Part shown: positions 45,131-54,165 of the stretch, in pieces | How positions within the stretch are numbered: position 1 is the first letter of the stretch | Layout: each line of letters opens with the position of its first letter | From: Schistosoma haematobium | Lineage: Eukaryota > Platyhelminthes > Trematoda > Strigeidida > Schistosomatidae | Direction of reading: 5' to 3' | NCBI RefSeq assembly: GCF_000699445.3 | Contig: NC_067199.1 | Coordinates: forward strand, 34,518,902 to 34,582,901 | DNA length: 64,000 nt | The notes under the pieces: model-generated | Seen by the model: the letters and a program-made list of their open reading frames with translations, nothing else | What the model was told of the DNA's origin: nothing | The model's database searches: none | Position numbers and translations under genes: made by a program

Positions 45131-45879
45131 GTAACTATAACGTCAGTTACTGTGAATAACATCGCAAGTAATTGTCACTCACGTTCTTATAAAAACCGAT
45201 AGGCATAAGTTGTATTACTCATAGAAATGATGTAACCTAGATTGATGAGTAAATAACTATCAGAGTAAACGATAATGAACAATAAATGATCTTTATGATA
45301 CTATTGAATTCTTATCATTTAAGTACGCTGAATCGTGAGTATTAGTAGTTGAAATATTAAACTTAGAACTATCAATTTTACTCTATCACACGTTATTTCT
45401 AACCTTTACACGCAAAAAATAATAATAATAGAGGTTTGCGTATGAGTTTACAAGTGAATCTATACTCGATTATCAAATTACATAAAATTAAATTCTTTTC
45501 TAATTATAATAGTTCCGGTAAGTTCAGTAGTAAGCAACAATAAATTAAACTGCTCTTATCATTTGTTAGTTTAGTAAAGTGTCAATAATAATAATAATGA
45601 TAATAAAATCTATTCTATAATGGAAAACTAAATTCATTATATCTTATTTACAATTGATTGAGTTATAATTCGGACAAATACATTTTATAAACTTCACAAT
45701 TCTATTTCATAATAAAATCTTTAATAACTTTCACAATCAACTGAATGTTGACTGATTTTAGCATTTAACTAAATACAAATTCTTTCATACAACTTTCAGT
45801 TATATTATTTTGTATGATATCTAAAGATACCAATAGACTGAAAAAGCTGATATATGTAAAGCAAGATTCAGAGACTGAC
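45131..45879. other. Intronic AT-rich stretch, no feature seen
   Basis: No coding or repeat signature recognised. Confidence 0.4.
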
Positions 45880-45939
45880 AGGCAATGACTACACTCATTT
45901 ACTACATTAAATCCTACTTATTCAAGCAAAGACGGATAG

Positions 45940-46090
45940 TCGCTAGCAGTGGAATTCAGGAAGTGCGTTTCGTTCTATCTGGGACTCGTTAACTGGATGC
46001 ATCTGCATCCCAGAGTTGATGTTGACTCCGGGACTCGAACCAAGTTCCGTTCGCTTCAAATGCCATCGCGTTATCTACTTAGCTACTGGC
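45940..46090 (-). repeat. Sm-alpha-type SINE (family A), antisense
   Basis: Plus-strand text GCTAGCAGTGGAATTCAGG...GTTTCG...ACTCGAACC...GCGTTATCTACTTAGCTACTG is the reverse complement of the family consensus. The hammerhead core reads TTAACGA (two changes), so it is predicted inactive. GAAAC is kept. Confidence 0.87.
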
Positions 46091-46124
46091 TCTACGTGCT
46101 GCTACTGGATCCACCAATTCACAT

Positions 46125-46596
46125 GCCTTCAAATGCCCTGGCATGGCCGAGAGTGGGGTGGGACCGCCCTCCCTCTCGAAATACTCTCACACGGCCACGC
46201 GTATACAGCCTCTGCCAGGGAAGTCCTACTCACTGCCTTCTCGCATCACGGGTATTGTTTACGAAATTGAGAGGACGAAAAGCGAATGTCCGGCGCTTTA
46301 ACCGGATTCCAAACCAATCGTGCACATGGGCTCCAGTATCCTGCGGGAACAAATGGCGTATGAATCAATCGCTGGTCACCGGCTACCATGGGATTGCATC
46401 TCCTTACGATGCTCCACTGCCTTATGGGTTTGACCTTTAGGTCAAAGGCTCGGGGTGTGGCCCCCTAAGAAAACCACTTGCTTCAGTCTGGGCGCCCAGG
46501 CAGTATCACAGCCAACACACACAAATATAGTGTGGCGCATATATATTAGGCGCCCTCTTGTACCAATATTTATGTGTTGAAATAAATAAATATATA
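46125..46596 (+). mobile_element. SR2-derived non-autonomous element (5' UTR joined to 3' end)
   Basis: 46125-46523 aligns to 48796-49193, the first roughly 400 bp of the full-length SR2-like element, with scattered substitutions. 46530-46596 aligns to 52669-52735, the last 67 bp. About 3.47 kb including the whole ORF is absent. It ends in an AAATAAATAAAT tail. The ORFs at 45949-46440 and 46016-46270 run through this UTR and the neighbouring SINE and are not genes. The internal 5' fold (46136-46220) is fully kept. Confidence 0.88.
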
Positions 46597-46644
46597 AGGC
46601 AATGACTAGATCTGTTGTGAGTTATTTAGTGAGTATATTTTTAA

Positions 46645-46885
46645 TAATTGAATTCATGAGTCAATTGAAGCTAGACCACTATGGAAAACCTGGAAGCATT
46701 GAACGAACGTTTCATCCTAGTATGGGACTCCTCAGCAGTGAGCACCCATGATCCCGCCTCGCGAGATTCGAACCCAGAACCTATCAGTCTAGTGTTTCCA
46801 GGTTTTCTATGGTGGTCTAGCTTCAATTGACTCATGAATTCAATTATCAAATTACTACAATTTCCACAAAACCCCTCTGTGAGTA
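46645..46885. repeat. Family B fold-back, right arm shortened
   Basis: Left end TTGAATTCATGAGTCAATTG and right end CAATTGACTCATGAATTCAA are exact inverted partners. The left minus arm holds a hammerhead with core CTGAGGA, stem II GTCC/GGAT and GAAA intact, but stems I and III each have a mismatch and the cleavage triplet is GTT. The right arm lacks the hammerhead. Ends AATTTCCACAAAACCCC. Confidence 0.8.
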
Positions 46886-48784
46886 TATTTTCCTTGCATA
46901 GAATAGAAAAATGTATTTTTAAAGCAATGTTCAACACAGATTGACCTTATTTGACATACTAATAAAACTTATGGAGCACTTAACAGTTGCAGTGCATACT
47001 CACAACCCCCCCCCATGTTCGACAGATCTCGTGGTGAACCTCTATTAAACATTTTCATGATTCTTAATTAATCATGAGCACTGATTAGTACTATTTCATG
47101 TTTTCACTATTGAGTGAATGTTAAATAATAATATTTTAGGTACTTCAGTGAGGAGTCACCTATTTAAATGTTAAAAGGTTGATGCTATTGTATTTATTTG
47201 CTTGAAGCAAAAATACTATTAATACAAACAGTTAACTCTTATCTAAGCAAAGAGTATGAGCTTCTGAAAAAGGTTTGAAGAATTATAAATATGTTCTACC
47301 ACAGGATTTTGAGGCCTTCGTATACCACTAGATTAGTTGAATTAAAACTATCCTCTACTTTATAGTGTGTCAAATGATTTAACATAATTTCATTACAGTC
47401 TTTAAATTACTTGATAATGATTTCGATTTTTTCCTGTCACTCAGAACGATGAAGTTACTAAGACACAAAAATAGTTTACAAACTCTACATTCACTATTTT
47501 CTAATTGATTAACTGACTTTTGTATCAACCTGTCAAAGGTGAAACACTACTTAAATGCTTCATAACAGCTTCATATATGAATATGCTCAAAAAGTAAACT
47601 TCCAATTTTCTACCTTTATGTTTTTATAAACTGAAACCTTTTACAGTATTAAGTTTTGTTTTCCAACATTTTATCATTCATAATCCTGTTTATTGTTTTT
47701 GTTTAAATTATAATCCTTAAGCAATCTAGTTTGTTTTTAACCCTAAAAACAATAATACACTTATAACTAAGAGTATGTTCTCTTAGTAACGGTAAGTTAT
47801 TTAATGTAACAAAAATATTTCCAAAACAAAATCTTAGTTTTTTGTTTTATAAATTAGATGAAATGTTATTAGTAGTAGAACCCGAGATGAGCATTTCACG
47901 GATGATGTTCATTATGGGATCTTGAACTCATCGTACTCATTAAACAATTGAGTGACTTAGTTTTTTTATTTATTCATGATATATAACCTTTTTATATCTG
48001 TAAGACTATAATTTATGTAGACTATTAATTTGACAGTTCAATGATTTATATCTTCAACTTCAGTCAAATTGCGATCATGTGCAATCCTCAGCTAAACTTA
48101 TCAACGAGTTACTATCTTGCTTCTGAATTAGTGAACTTGAAAGTTGGTTTCTCATATGACCTTCGGAAAACTTATATACATGTATATGGTTCCTTCAAAA
48201 AATGGTTTGAGTTAATAAAGTTTAAGTGAAACTTGGGAACAGGTCTTATTACATTCAACAAATTTGCAGTTGATTGGTAATTGAGTAGTGATTGGTTTCA
48301 TGTTTGTCAAGTCTTTTAGTGCTGATCGGATTCCTGTGATCAAATCGCTATGTGACAGTTAGTCTGAATGATTCGGCATCATATGTACTATGCTGAGATA
48401 TTTAGTAGATGGACGTAGTTGGTAAGGAACTCTGAATGTTAGTCAACAGAATTCGGTCAGCTACAAAATACTAGATAAACATGGCATTACTCAATGATCA
48501 ATCGCCCACAAACACTTAGGTTCGAAAGGTCAACTGAAGCCCAAATGGCTGTTGTAACACCTCAGACTATGAAGTTAAGTGATAGAGCTTCGAATTCACT
48601 AGAAATAACCAGTTCCCTGAAGACTGAAGACAACTTTTGCCGGTGAGAGAGAACGAGCACGTGACTAAGGTCTAGAGTTTACTGGCGATTGCTTCCAACC
48701 GCCTAACATTCCATGAAGTGTTGTGGGCTAGTTATAGAGGTAACATGTTAGACCATATGTTAATAAATTTGTTTAATGTTGATG
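46886..48784. other. Intronic AT-rich stretch, no gene supported
   Basis: A C9 run lies near 47007-47015. The 62-aa ORF at 48041-48229 has no domain. 48300-48720 is more complex but was not assigned. Confidence 0.4.
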
Positions 48785-48795
48785 GATGGTTGTTC
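48785..48795. repeat. Target site duplication, left
   Basis: GATGGTTGTTC, exact match of 52736-52746 on the other side of the SR2-like element. Confidence 0.92.
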
Positions 48796-48806
48796 GCCCC
48801 CGAATG

Positions 48807-48891
48807 CCCTGGTATGGCCGAGAGTGGGGTGAGTCCGCTCTCCCTCTCGAAATACTCTCACACGGCCGCGCGTATACAGCCTCTGCCAGGG
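48807..48891 (+). promoter_or_regulatory. Nested RNA fold at the 5' end of the SR2-like element
   Basis: The outer stem CCCTGGTA/TGCCAGGG (48807-48814 with 48884-48891) encloses TGGCC/GGCC-G. Inside is a G-rich/C-rich hairpin GGGG-T-GAG-tccg-CTC-T-CCC (48826-48844). The copy at 46125-46596 keeps every helix while bases differ (GGG/CCC for GAG/CTC; a G-U for A-U type change in the outer stem). Such a fold could act in translation, cap-independent initiation or 5' processing. The function is unknown. Confidence 0.65.
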
Positions 48892-49257
48892 AAGTCCTAC
48901 TCACTGCCTTCTCACATCACGGGTATTGTTTACGAAATTGAGAGGACGAAAAGCGAATGTCCGGCGCTTTAACCGGATTCCAAACCAATCGTGCACATGG
49001 GCTCCAGTATCCTGCGGGAACAAATGGCGTATGAACCAATCGCTGGTCACCGGCTACCATGGGATTGCATCTCCTTACGATGCTCCACTGCCTTATGGGT
49101 TAGACCTTTAGGTCAAAGGCTCGAGGAGTGGCCCCCTAAGATAACCACCTGCTTCGGTTTGGGCACCCGGGCAGTATCACAGCCCACACACAAACGATGA
49201 ACTCTATGTCTATGGCAACTGCTTTTCTCGCTCCGAAAAACAATCAGTCGATTCAAA

Positions 49258-49341
49258 TAATTATCATTACTATTATTGTCATTATTAATACTATTATTAT
49301 TACTATTATTGTCATTATTATTATTATTATTATTATTATTT
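49258..49341. repeat. (ATT)n microsatellite inside the SR2-like 5' UTR
   Basis: ATT/ACT/GTC triplets from 49258 ending in an uninterrupted ATT run (49318-49340). It gives N-rich and I-rich artefact ORFs on the two strands. Confidence 0.95.
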
Positions 49342-49443
49342 TCCACATTATTCACCCTCCTTTATACTTATACAGCGGCTCGTCTTTGGTGGAAATCCGA
49401 CTGTATCTAAACGTTCTCGAGTCACTGTCCGGTTGAAAATTGT

Positions 49444-52400
49444 ATGTTACCATCGAATATGAGTACTGAAGCAGTTTTTCTGAAACCACGTGCGCCATTC
49501 AAACTGGCTGCCTTCAACGTTCGCACACTTATGCAGGTTGGTCAACAGATAGGGCTGGCTATGTCTTTGGAAAGTCTTAATATTGATGTTTGTTGTCTAT
49601 CCGAGACCCGTATTCAAGACTCTGGCGAAGTACTACAAATTCGATCTCCATCTGTCGCTTCGAAAAGCTTGTTTTACGTGCGTTTATCCGGGGACCCTAT
49701 GGCATCTTCGTCTGGTCTTGCTGGCGTTGGTGTCGCACTAAGCGCTAGAGCTGAGGCAGCACTAGTCGATTGGATCCCCATTAACAGTCGGTTATGTGCT
49801 GTTAGATTAGAAAGTTCCATCAAAGTGAGAAGAAATCGGCGTGAGAAACGATGTCTTTTCGTCATCTCCGCCTATGCCCCGACAGATTGCAGCCCGGATG
49901 CAATCAAGGATGAGTTCTACCACCAGTTATCTGTTCTTCTCCAGAAAGTGCGTTCGACAGATATTGTAGTACTAGCCGGAGACTTGAATGCTCAGGTCGG
50001 GCGTCTAGGCACAGAAGAGAGTCGTTTAGGTGGCCGATGGGGACTCGTTGGTCGCAGGTCAGATAACGGGGACCGTCTACTGCAACTGTGCACAGACCAC
50101 AACCTGTTTCTGGCTAGCACTAACTTTCGGCACAGTCATCGCCGATGTGCCACCTGGCGTCCTCCCTCTGCATCCCAAGCCTGGACTCAGATTGATCACA
50201 TCGCGATCAGCTACCGCTGGCGTGGTTGTGTAAAAGACTGCCGCTCCTTTTGGAGTACCTATCTGGACTCTGACCATGCCTTGGTCTGCGCCAATCTTGC
50301 CTTACTTTTCAGTGGACAACGAAGTGACCGCCAGCAAAGGATTGATATTAGCAAGCTGGTTGCAACTTCTGTTGCAAATAAGTATCGAACCGAGCTAGCC
50401 TCTAGGCTAGCTACCACTCCACCGAAAAGTATAGATGAGCATTGGTTGCAATTGCATGACGCCATGAAAATGGCGGGAACAGTCAGTTGTGGGTTTGCGA
50501 AACGTCCCGCTTTTAAGCACTGGGTTTCTTCTGGTTCCTTACAACTCATTGAAGCCCGTCGGTCTACTCCGGGTGACCGTGAGTTTGACCATAAACGAAG
50601 GATGTTACGTAAAGAAATTGGGCAAAGCTTGCGTAAGGACCGAGAAGCCTGGTGGTCGATGCGTGCTAATGAGCTGGAAGCAGCAGCTGCATCTGGTAAC
50701 TACCGGAAGCTCTTCCAGCTCATCCGAGCCACTGGCAGCAAGAAGTCTGGTGTGAGTGAAACAATCTGCGAGGATGATGGGATGCCAATCACTAACATCC
50801 ATCGACGTCTTGGACGATGGGCAGAAGTTTTCGAAGGGCAGTTCAACTGGCCTGCTGCTCCGGCAACATCGGTCAGACTGTCCTGCCCTCCATGGCCGGT
50901 GACGACTGATCCACCAAACGAGGAGGAAGTCCGCAAGGAACTCCAACTCTTGAAGCGTTACAAATCACCTGGCACAGATGACTTACCTCCGGCTCTTTTT
51001 AAAGATGGTGGTGACTTTTTGACTAAGGAATTAACGACGTTGTTTACAAAGGTTTGGGAACTAGAGAGTGTACCAACGTCATGGAATGAGTCGATAGTTG
51101 TCCCTATCTTTAAAAATGGTTCACGTCGTTCCTGCAACAACTATCGGGGGATAAGTCTACTTCCGATTGCGTCCAAGCTATTGGCTTCCGTCATACTTCG
51201 TAGGTTGTTCAAAACCCGAGAAAGATTGACTCGCGAGGAGCAGGCTGGGTTTCGTTCTGGTCGAGGATGTATTGATCATATCTTCACCCTCCGCCAAATG
51301 TTAGAACATCGCCATACTTATCAAAGGCCAACAATCGTAGTGTTTCTTGACATCAGGGCTGCCTTCGATTCGTTGGACAGGACTGTTCTCTGGGATTGTC
51401 TATTGAAGAAGGGTGTGCCTGAGAAGTTTATTAACATCCTAAAAGCCCTATATAAAAACACCTCAGGCAGAGTGAGGGCATACAACCACCTCTCTCCATT
51501 GTTCCATTCGAGCAGTGGGGTTAGGCAGGGTTGCCCAATCTCACCATTCCTCTTCAACTTTGCCATCGATGACATTCTGGAAACAGCTCTGATGAATGTA
51601 AGTAATGGTGGTGTGGATCTGTTGCCTGGAGAAAGACTTCTCGACCTTGAGTATGCGGACGATATTGTCTTACTGTGCGATAATGCCCAAGGCATGCAAT
51701 CCGCACTTAATCAGTTGGCAATCAGTGTCCGTAGGTATGGTATGTGCTTTGCACCTTCGAAGTGCAAAGTACTTCTACAAGACTGGCAGGATTCCAATCC
51801 TGTACTCACCCTGGATGGTGAGCAGATAGACGTAGTCGAGAAGTTCGTGTATCTGGGTAGCTGCATAAGTGCTGGTGGGGGTGTGAGTGATGAGATCAAT
51901 GCACGTATAGTGAAAGCCAGAGCGGCTTATGCCAATCTGGGCCATCTTTGGCGCCTTCGTGATGTTAGTCTGGCTGTAAAAGGTCGGATCTACAACGCGT
52001 CGGTGAGAGCAGTTTTGCTCTATGCTTGTGAAACCTGGCCTCTCCGAGTTGAGGACGTTAGACGACTCTCTGTGTTCGATCATCGCTGTCTCCGAAGGAT
52101 TGCTGACATTCAATGGCAACACCATGTCAGTAATGCAGAGGCTCGGCATCGTGTGTTCGGGCACAGAGATGATAATTCAATTGGTGTTACCATCTTGAAA
52201 CACCGACTTCGGTGGCTTGGAGATGTTCTACGAATGTCGTCCCAGAGAATTCCACGTCGTGCATTATTTGCCGACTCTGGGACTGGTTGGAAGAAGCGGA
52301 GAGGTGGTCAGTGCATGACATGGTGTCGTGGCATGAAAGAAAGCTGCAAAGGACTGGCTTGTGTTGGTCCTTCACGACTCCCTGGTTGGGGTCTGAGAGA

Positions 52401-52494
52401 TGGTGCTACACAGTGGCTAGAGACGTTATCAGATATGGCTCAGAATAGAAGCCAATGGCGATCCTGCTGTAACCTTCTTTTACTTTCTTCATAA
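49444..52494 (+). CDS. SR2-like endonuclease-reverse transcriptase, intact
   Basis: A 1016-aa RTE polyprotein that nicks target DNA and copies its own RNA by target-primed reverse transcription. The N-terminal APE-type endonuclease (about residues 15-285) shows AAFNVRTL, LSETRIQ, ISAYAPTD, LAGDLNAQVG (D180, N182), DHIAISYRW and DSDHALV (S276 D277 H278). The reverse transcriptase (about 480-790) shows NNYRGISLLPI, AGFRSGRGCIDHIFTLRQ, FLDIRAAFDSLDR (catalytic D636), SGVRQGCPISPFLFN and EYADDIVLL (Y737 to D740). The C-terminal part ends with WLGDVLRMS, GWKKRRGG and LPGWGLRDGATQWLETLSDMAQ. All catalytic residues visible here are present and no stop interrupts the frame. The start is the first in-frame Met after the microsatellite; an earlier or alternative start cannot be excluded. 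Numerous small ORFs on both strands here are shadows. Confidence 0.93.
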   Translation: MLPSNMSTEAVFLKPRAPFKLAAFNVRTLMQVGQQIGLAMSLESLNIDVCCLSETRIQDSGEVLQIRSPSVASKSLFYVRLSGDPMASSSGLAGVGVALSARAEAALVDWIPINSRLCAVRLESSIKVRRNRREKRCLFVISAYAPTDCSPDAIKDEFYHQLSVLLQKVRSTDIVVLAGDLNAQVGRLGTEESRLGGRWGLVGRRSDNGDRLLQLCTDHNLFLASTNFRHSHRRCATWRPPSASQAWTQIDHIAISYRWRGCVKDCRSFWSTYLDSDHALVCANLALLFSGQRSDRQQRIDISKLVATSVANKYRTELASRLATTPPKSIDEHWLQLHDAMKMAGTVSCGFAKRPAFKHWVSSGSLQLIEARRSTPGDREFDHKRRMLRKEIGQSLRKDREAWWSMRANELEAAAASGNYRKLFQLIRATGSKKSGVSETICEDDGMPITNIHRRLGRWAEVFEGQFNWPAAPATSVRLSCPPWPVTTDPPNEEEVRKELQLLKRYKSPGTDDLPPALFKDGGDFLTKELTTLFTKVWELESVPTSWNESIVVPIFKNGSRRSCNNYRGISLLPIASKLLASVILRRLFKTRERLTREEQAGFRSGRGCIDHIFTLRQMLEHRHTYQRPTIVVFLDIRAAFDSLDRTVLWDCLLKKGVPEKFINILKALYKNTSGRVRAYNHLSPLFHSSSGVRQGCPISPFLFNFAIDDILETALMNVSNGGVDLLPGERLLDLEYADDIVLLCDNAQGMQSALNQLAISVRRYGMCFAPSKCKVLLQDWQDSNPVLTLDGEQIDVVEKFVYLGSCISAGGGVSDEINARIVKARAAYANLGHLWRLRDVSLAVKGRIYNASVRAVLLYACETWPLRVEDVRRLSVFDHRCLRRIADIQWQHHVSNAEARHRVFGHRDDNSIGVTILKHRLRWLGDVLRMSSQRIPRRALFADSGTGWKKRRGGQCMTWCRGMKESCKGLACVGPSRLPGWGLRDGATQWLETLSDMAQNRSQWRSCCNLLLLSS

Positions 52495-52735
52495 AAAGTG
52501 GTTGTGTCTCCCTTACCTGAAAGGTTTCTTCCGATTGTACCTTTGCGTTCCCTGATTACTAGTACATTACCTTACACCAATCTCTTCGTTATCGTTCTCT
52601 CTTTTTTTTTGTTGCGCTCCTTAGCTTTTTTTTTCTTCTTTGTATTCCTCTCGAATTTTCATTGTTTTGTGTGGCGCATATATATTGGCGCTCTCTTGTA
52701 CCAATATTCATGTGTCCAAATAAATAAATAAATAA

Positions 52736-52746
52736 GATGGTTGTTC
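52736..52746. repeat. Target site duplication, right
   Basis: GATGGTTGTTC, exact repeat of 48785-48795, directly after the AAATAAATAA tail. Confidence 0.92.
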
Positions 52747-53116
52747 CATCAAGAGGATGCACCTGTATATTTAGTAGTGATTATTCCACACCTTCAGGCT
52801 CATAGTTCTACCATCATTACGTTAAATCACCCCCTCTGCTCTTCGGATTTCTTTTTGCTCCTGGAATGTAAACGAGTCACTCAGATACGACATTTAGAAA
52901 ATATGAAGACGATGAGATAGTTGATGACCTTAACTTGGAAGAGGATTAGCAATAGCGTTCTGAACAATACAAACAGAGATGCGACAATCTTACTGACGAG
53001 TATGTTGATAAAGATTGATATGTTTTAGGTCTTGTAAACTAAAGGTTTTATGAATCTGGTTCGCGTATTTGTTATATATATTTATTTAAAAAGTATTACA
53101 ATATTAAACAACTCAC
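52747..53116. other. CNNM intron 1, first part
   Basis: No feature beyond the donor site GTGAGT at 53116-53111 (minus strand). Confidence 0.6.
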
Positions 53117-54118
53117 TTGTTCACGTATAAGAACTCCAAGTTTTTCTCTACTATATACTTGACCGATTTCTTCACCCAATATTTTATCCAATAGAAAACT
53201 TATAGGGAATGCAATAGGAAATGTAAGTAACATGAACAATTTTGTTAACCAAAGTGTTTTAGCACCGATAGCTAATCCATTACGTGAGCATACAGCTTGC
53301 GGCATAATTTCGCCAAGCAATGTAATACCAATTGTAGATCCAATTACAGCAAACAAACCATTACCAGTTAAATCATCCATTAGAATTGTTAATGAAGTAT
53401 TAACAAGAACATTACCTAATAAAAGCGTACATAATAATAAATTTCCTTTTTCTCGTACAGGGCGAATAGCTTTTGCGTAACTTTTCTCATTGTGTGAACC
53501 AGCGCTTTCAATAATTTTCAATTCAGTTTTATCAAGAGACATTAAACCTAAATTTAAACCACTGAATAAGCCCGAAAGAAAAAATAATAATATAATTAAA
53601 ATTATTTGAACCCATAAAGGCATGAGAGTAGTTGTAGTTCGAAATGATAAACGATAATCCGATACACTGTCAGTACCACCACCATCGCCAGCAAAAATCC
53701 ATTTACCATCAATATTGGTATGATTTGGAGAAGAGTCAGTTTTCGGTAATGAAGTAGGAGTGACACGAATGCATAGAAAAAAAGCGACCTCGTTAGTGGA
53801 CAACTCGCGTAGACTAATTATACTGGTACTGACAAAAGAATTTTCTGGCAAAGCATCAAATGAACTAGTTACACGTTCGTGTTCACATGATGAATTACGT
53901 GGTTTTTTAATTGAAGCAAAGGCAATATGACTAATATAATCCATTTTCAAGCCAAACATACTAAGATGAACAGGTTTATTTGAAGGAAGTACAATGATAT
54001 TATCAGTGATTGAATTATAGATATCTGGGAGAATGCCATATATTACAGGCTCCGTAGGAGTGCAGTAGATTGGTAAGAGTTTCAGAAAAACTGTAATCAG
54101 TATTATATCCAGTTTCAT
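53117..54118 (-). CDS. CNNM: CNNM-family Mg transporter, exon 1 (signal peptide and DUF21)
   Basis: 334 codons ending in LIREQ at a good donor (CAA|GTGAGT). Residues 1-19 ([19 protein letters not shown]) form a signal peptide. Residues 20-165 are an extracellular region with two Cys (C78, C116) and NSS/NHT glycosylation-type sites. Membrane segments are about 168-190 ([23 protein letters not shown]), 226-247, 254-272 and 290-312. DUF21 hallmarks are [15 protein letters not shown] (182-196), [18 protein letters not shown] (219-236), [18 protein letters not shown] (269-286) and [10 protein letters not shown] (322-331). CNNM proteins export or regulate Mg2+ at the plasma membrane. The annotated Met is the first in frame and starts the signal peptide; the six codons past the donor are intron. 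Confidence 0.95.
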
Positions 54119-54165
54119 TTTGATTAAATGCTCTAAATGGAAATAAAATAAAAACAGTCGTTTTT
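54119..54165 (-). promoter_or_regulatory. CNNM: Splice acceptor just upstream of the CNNM start codon
   Basis: On the minus strand TTTTATTTTATTTCCATTTAG ends at 54133, leaving only 14 nt before the ATG at 54118. The pyrimidine tract plus TTTAG looks like a real 3' splice site. It could join an upstream non-coding exon or accept the trans-spliced leader known in schistosomes. Confidence 0.55.

Larger units (their letters stand above)
45880..46608 (+). mobile_element. Composite unit: antisense Sm-alpha SINE plus SR2-derived element, one TSD
   Basis: The 12-mer AGGCAATGACTA occurs at 45880-45891 and again at 46597-46608, directly after the AAATAAATAAATATATAA tail. Between the copies lie an antisense family A SINE (45940-46090) and the UTR-only SR2 derivative (46125-46596). 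The SR2 part has no duplication of its own: the bases just before 46125 do not recur after the tail. The simplest reading is that both parts were inserted together. Confidence 0.65.
48796..52735 (+). mobile_element. Full-length SR2-like RTE retrotransposon
   Basis: A 3,940-bp non-LTR element bounded by an exact 11-bp target duplication. It has a structured 5' UTR of about 650 bp with an internal (ATT)n run, one ORF for endonuclease plus reverse transcriptase, a 3' UTR of about 240 bp and an AAATAAATAAATAAATAA tail. Size, single-ORF layout and RTE-type protein match SR2 of S. mansoni; the name is by recognition, not search. It is inserted antisense to CNNM in intron 1. The intact ORF and clean duplication indicate recent insertion. 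Confidence 0.9.
22162..54118 (-). other. CNNM: CNNM gene span visible in the window (four exons)
   Basis: Visible coding exons, in transcript order, are 53117-54118, 42588-42945, 30293-30436 and 22162-22293. Together they encode 545 residues plus one nucleotide. Introns are about 10.2, 12.2 and 8.0 kb. CNNM proteins are plasma-membrane Mg2+ transporters or regulators with a signal peptide, extracellular region, DUF21 transmembrane domain, paired CBS motifs that bind Mg-ATP, and a cytosolic CNBH domain. Most of the CNBH domain and the stop codon are missing from the visible model. Confidence 0.85.

Noticed and set aside
45949..46440. 163-aa plus-strand ORF
   Set aside because: It runs through an antisense SINE and the SR2 5' UTR; the same translation recurs at 48926-49111 in the UTR of the full-length element.
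48796..48900. HDV-like ribozyme at the SR2 5' end
   Set aside because: The helices are nested rather than arranged as the P1-P2-P3-P1-P4-P2 double pseudoknot, and no catalytic-C segment in the right place was found; only a structured RNA is claimed.
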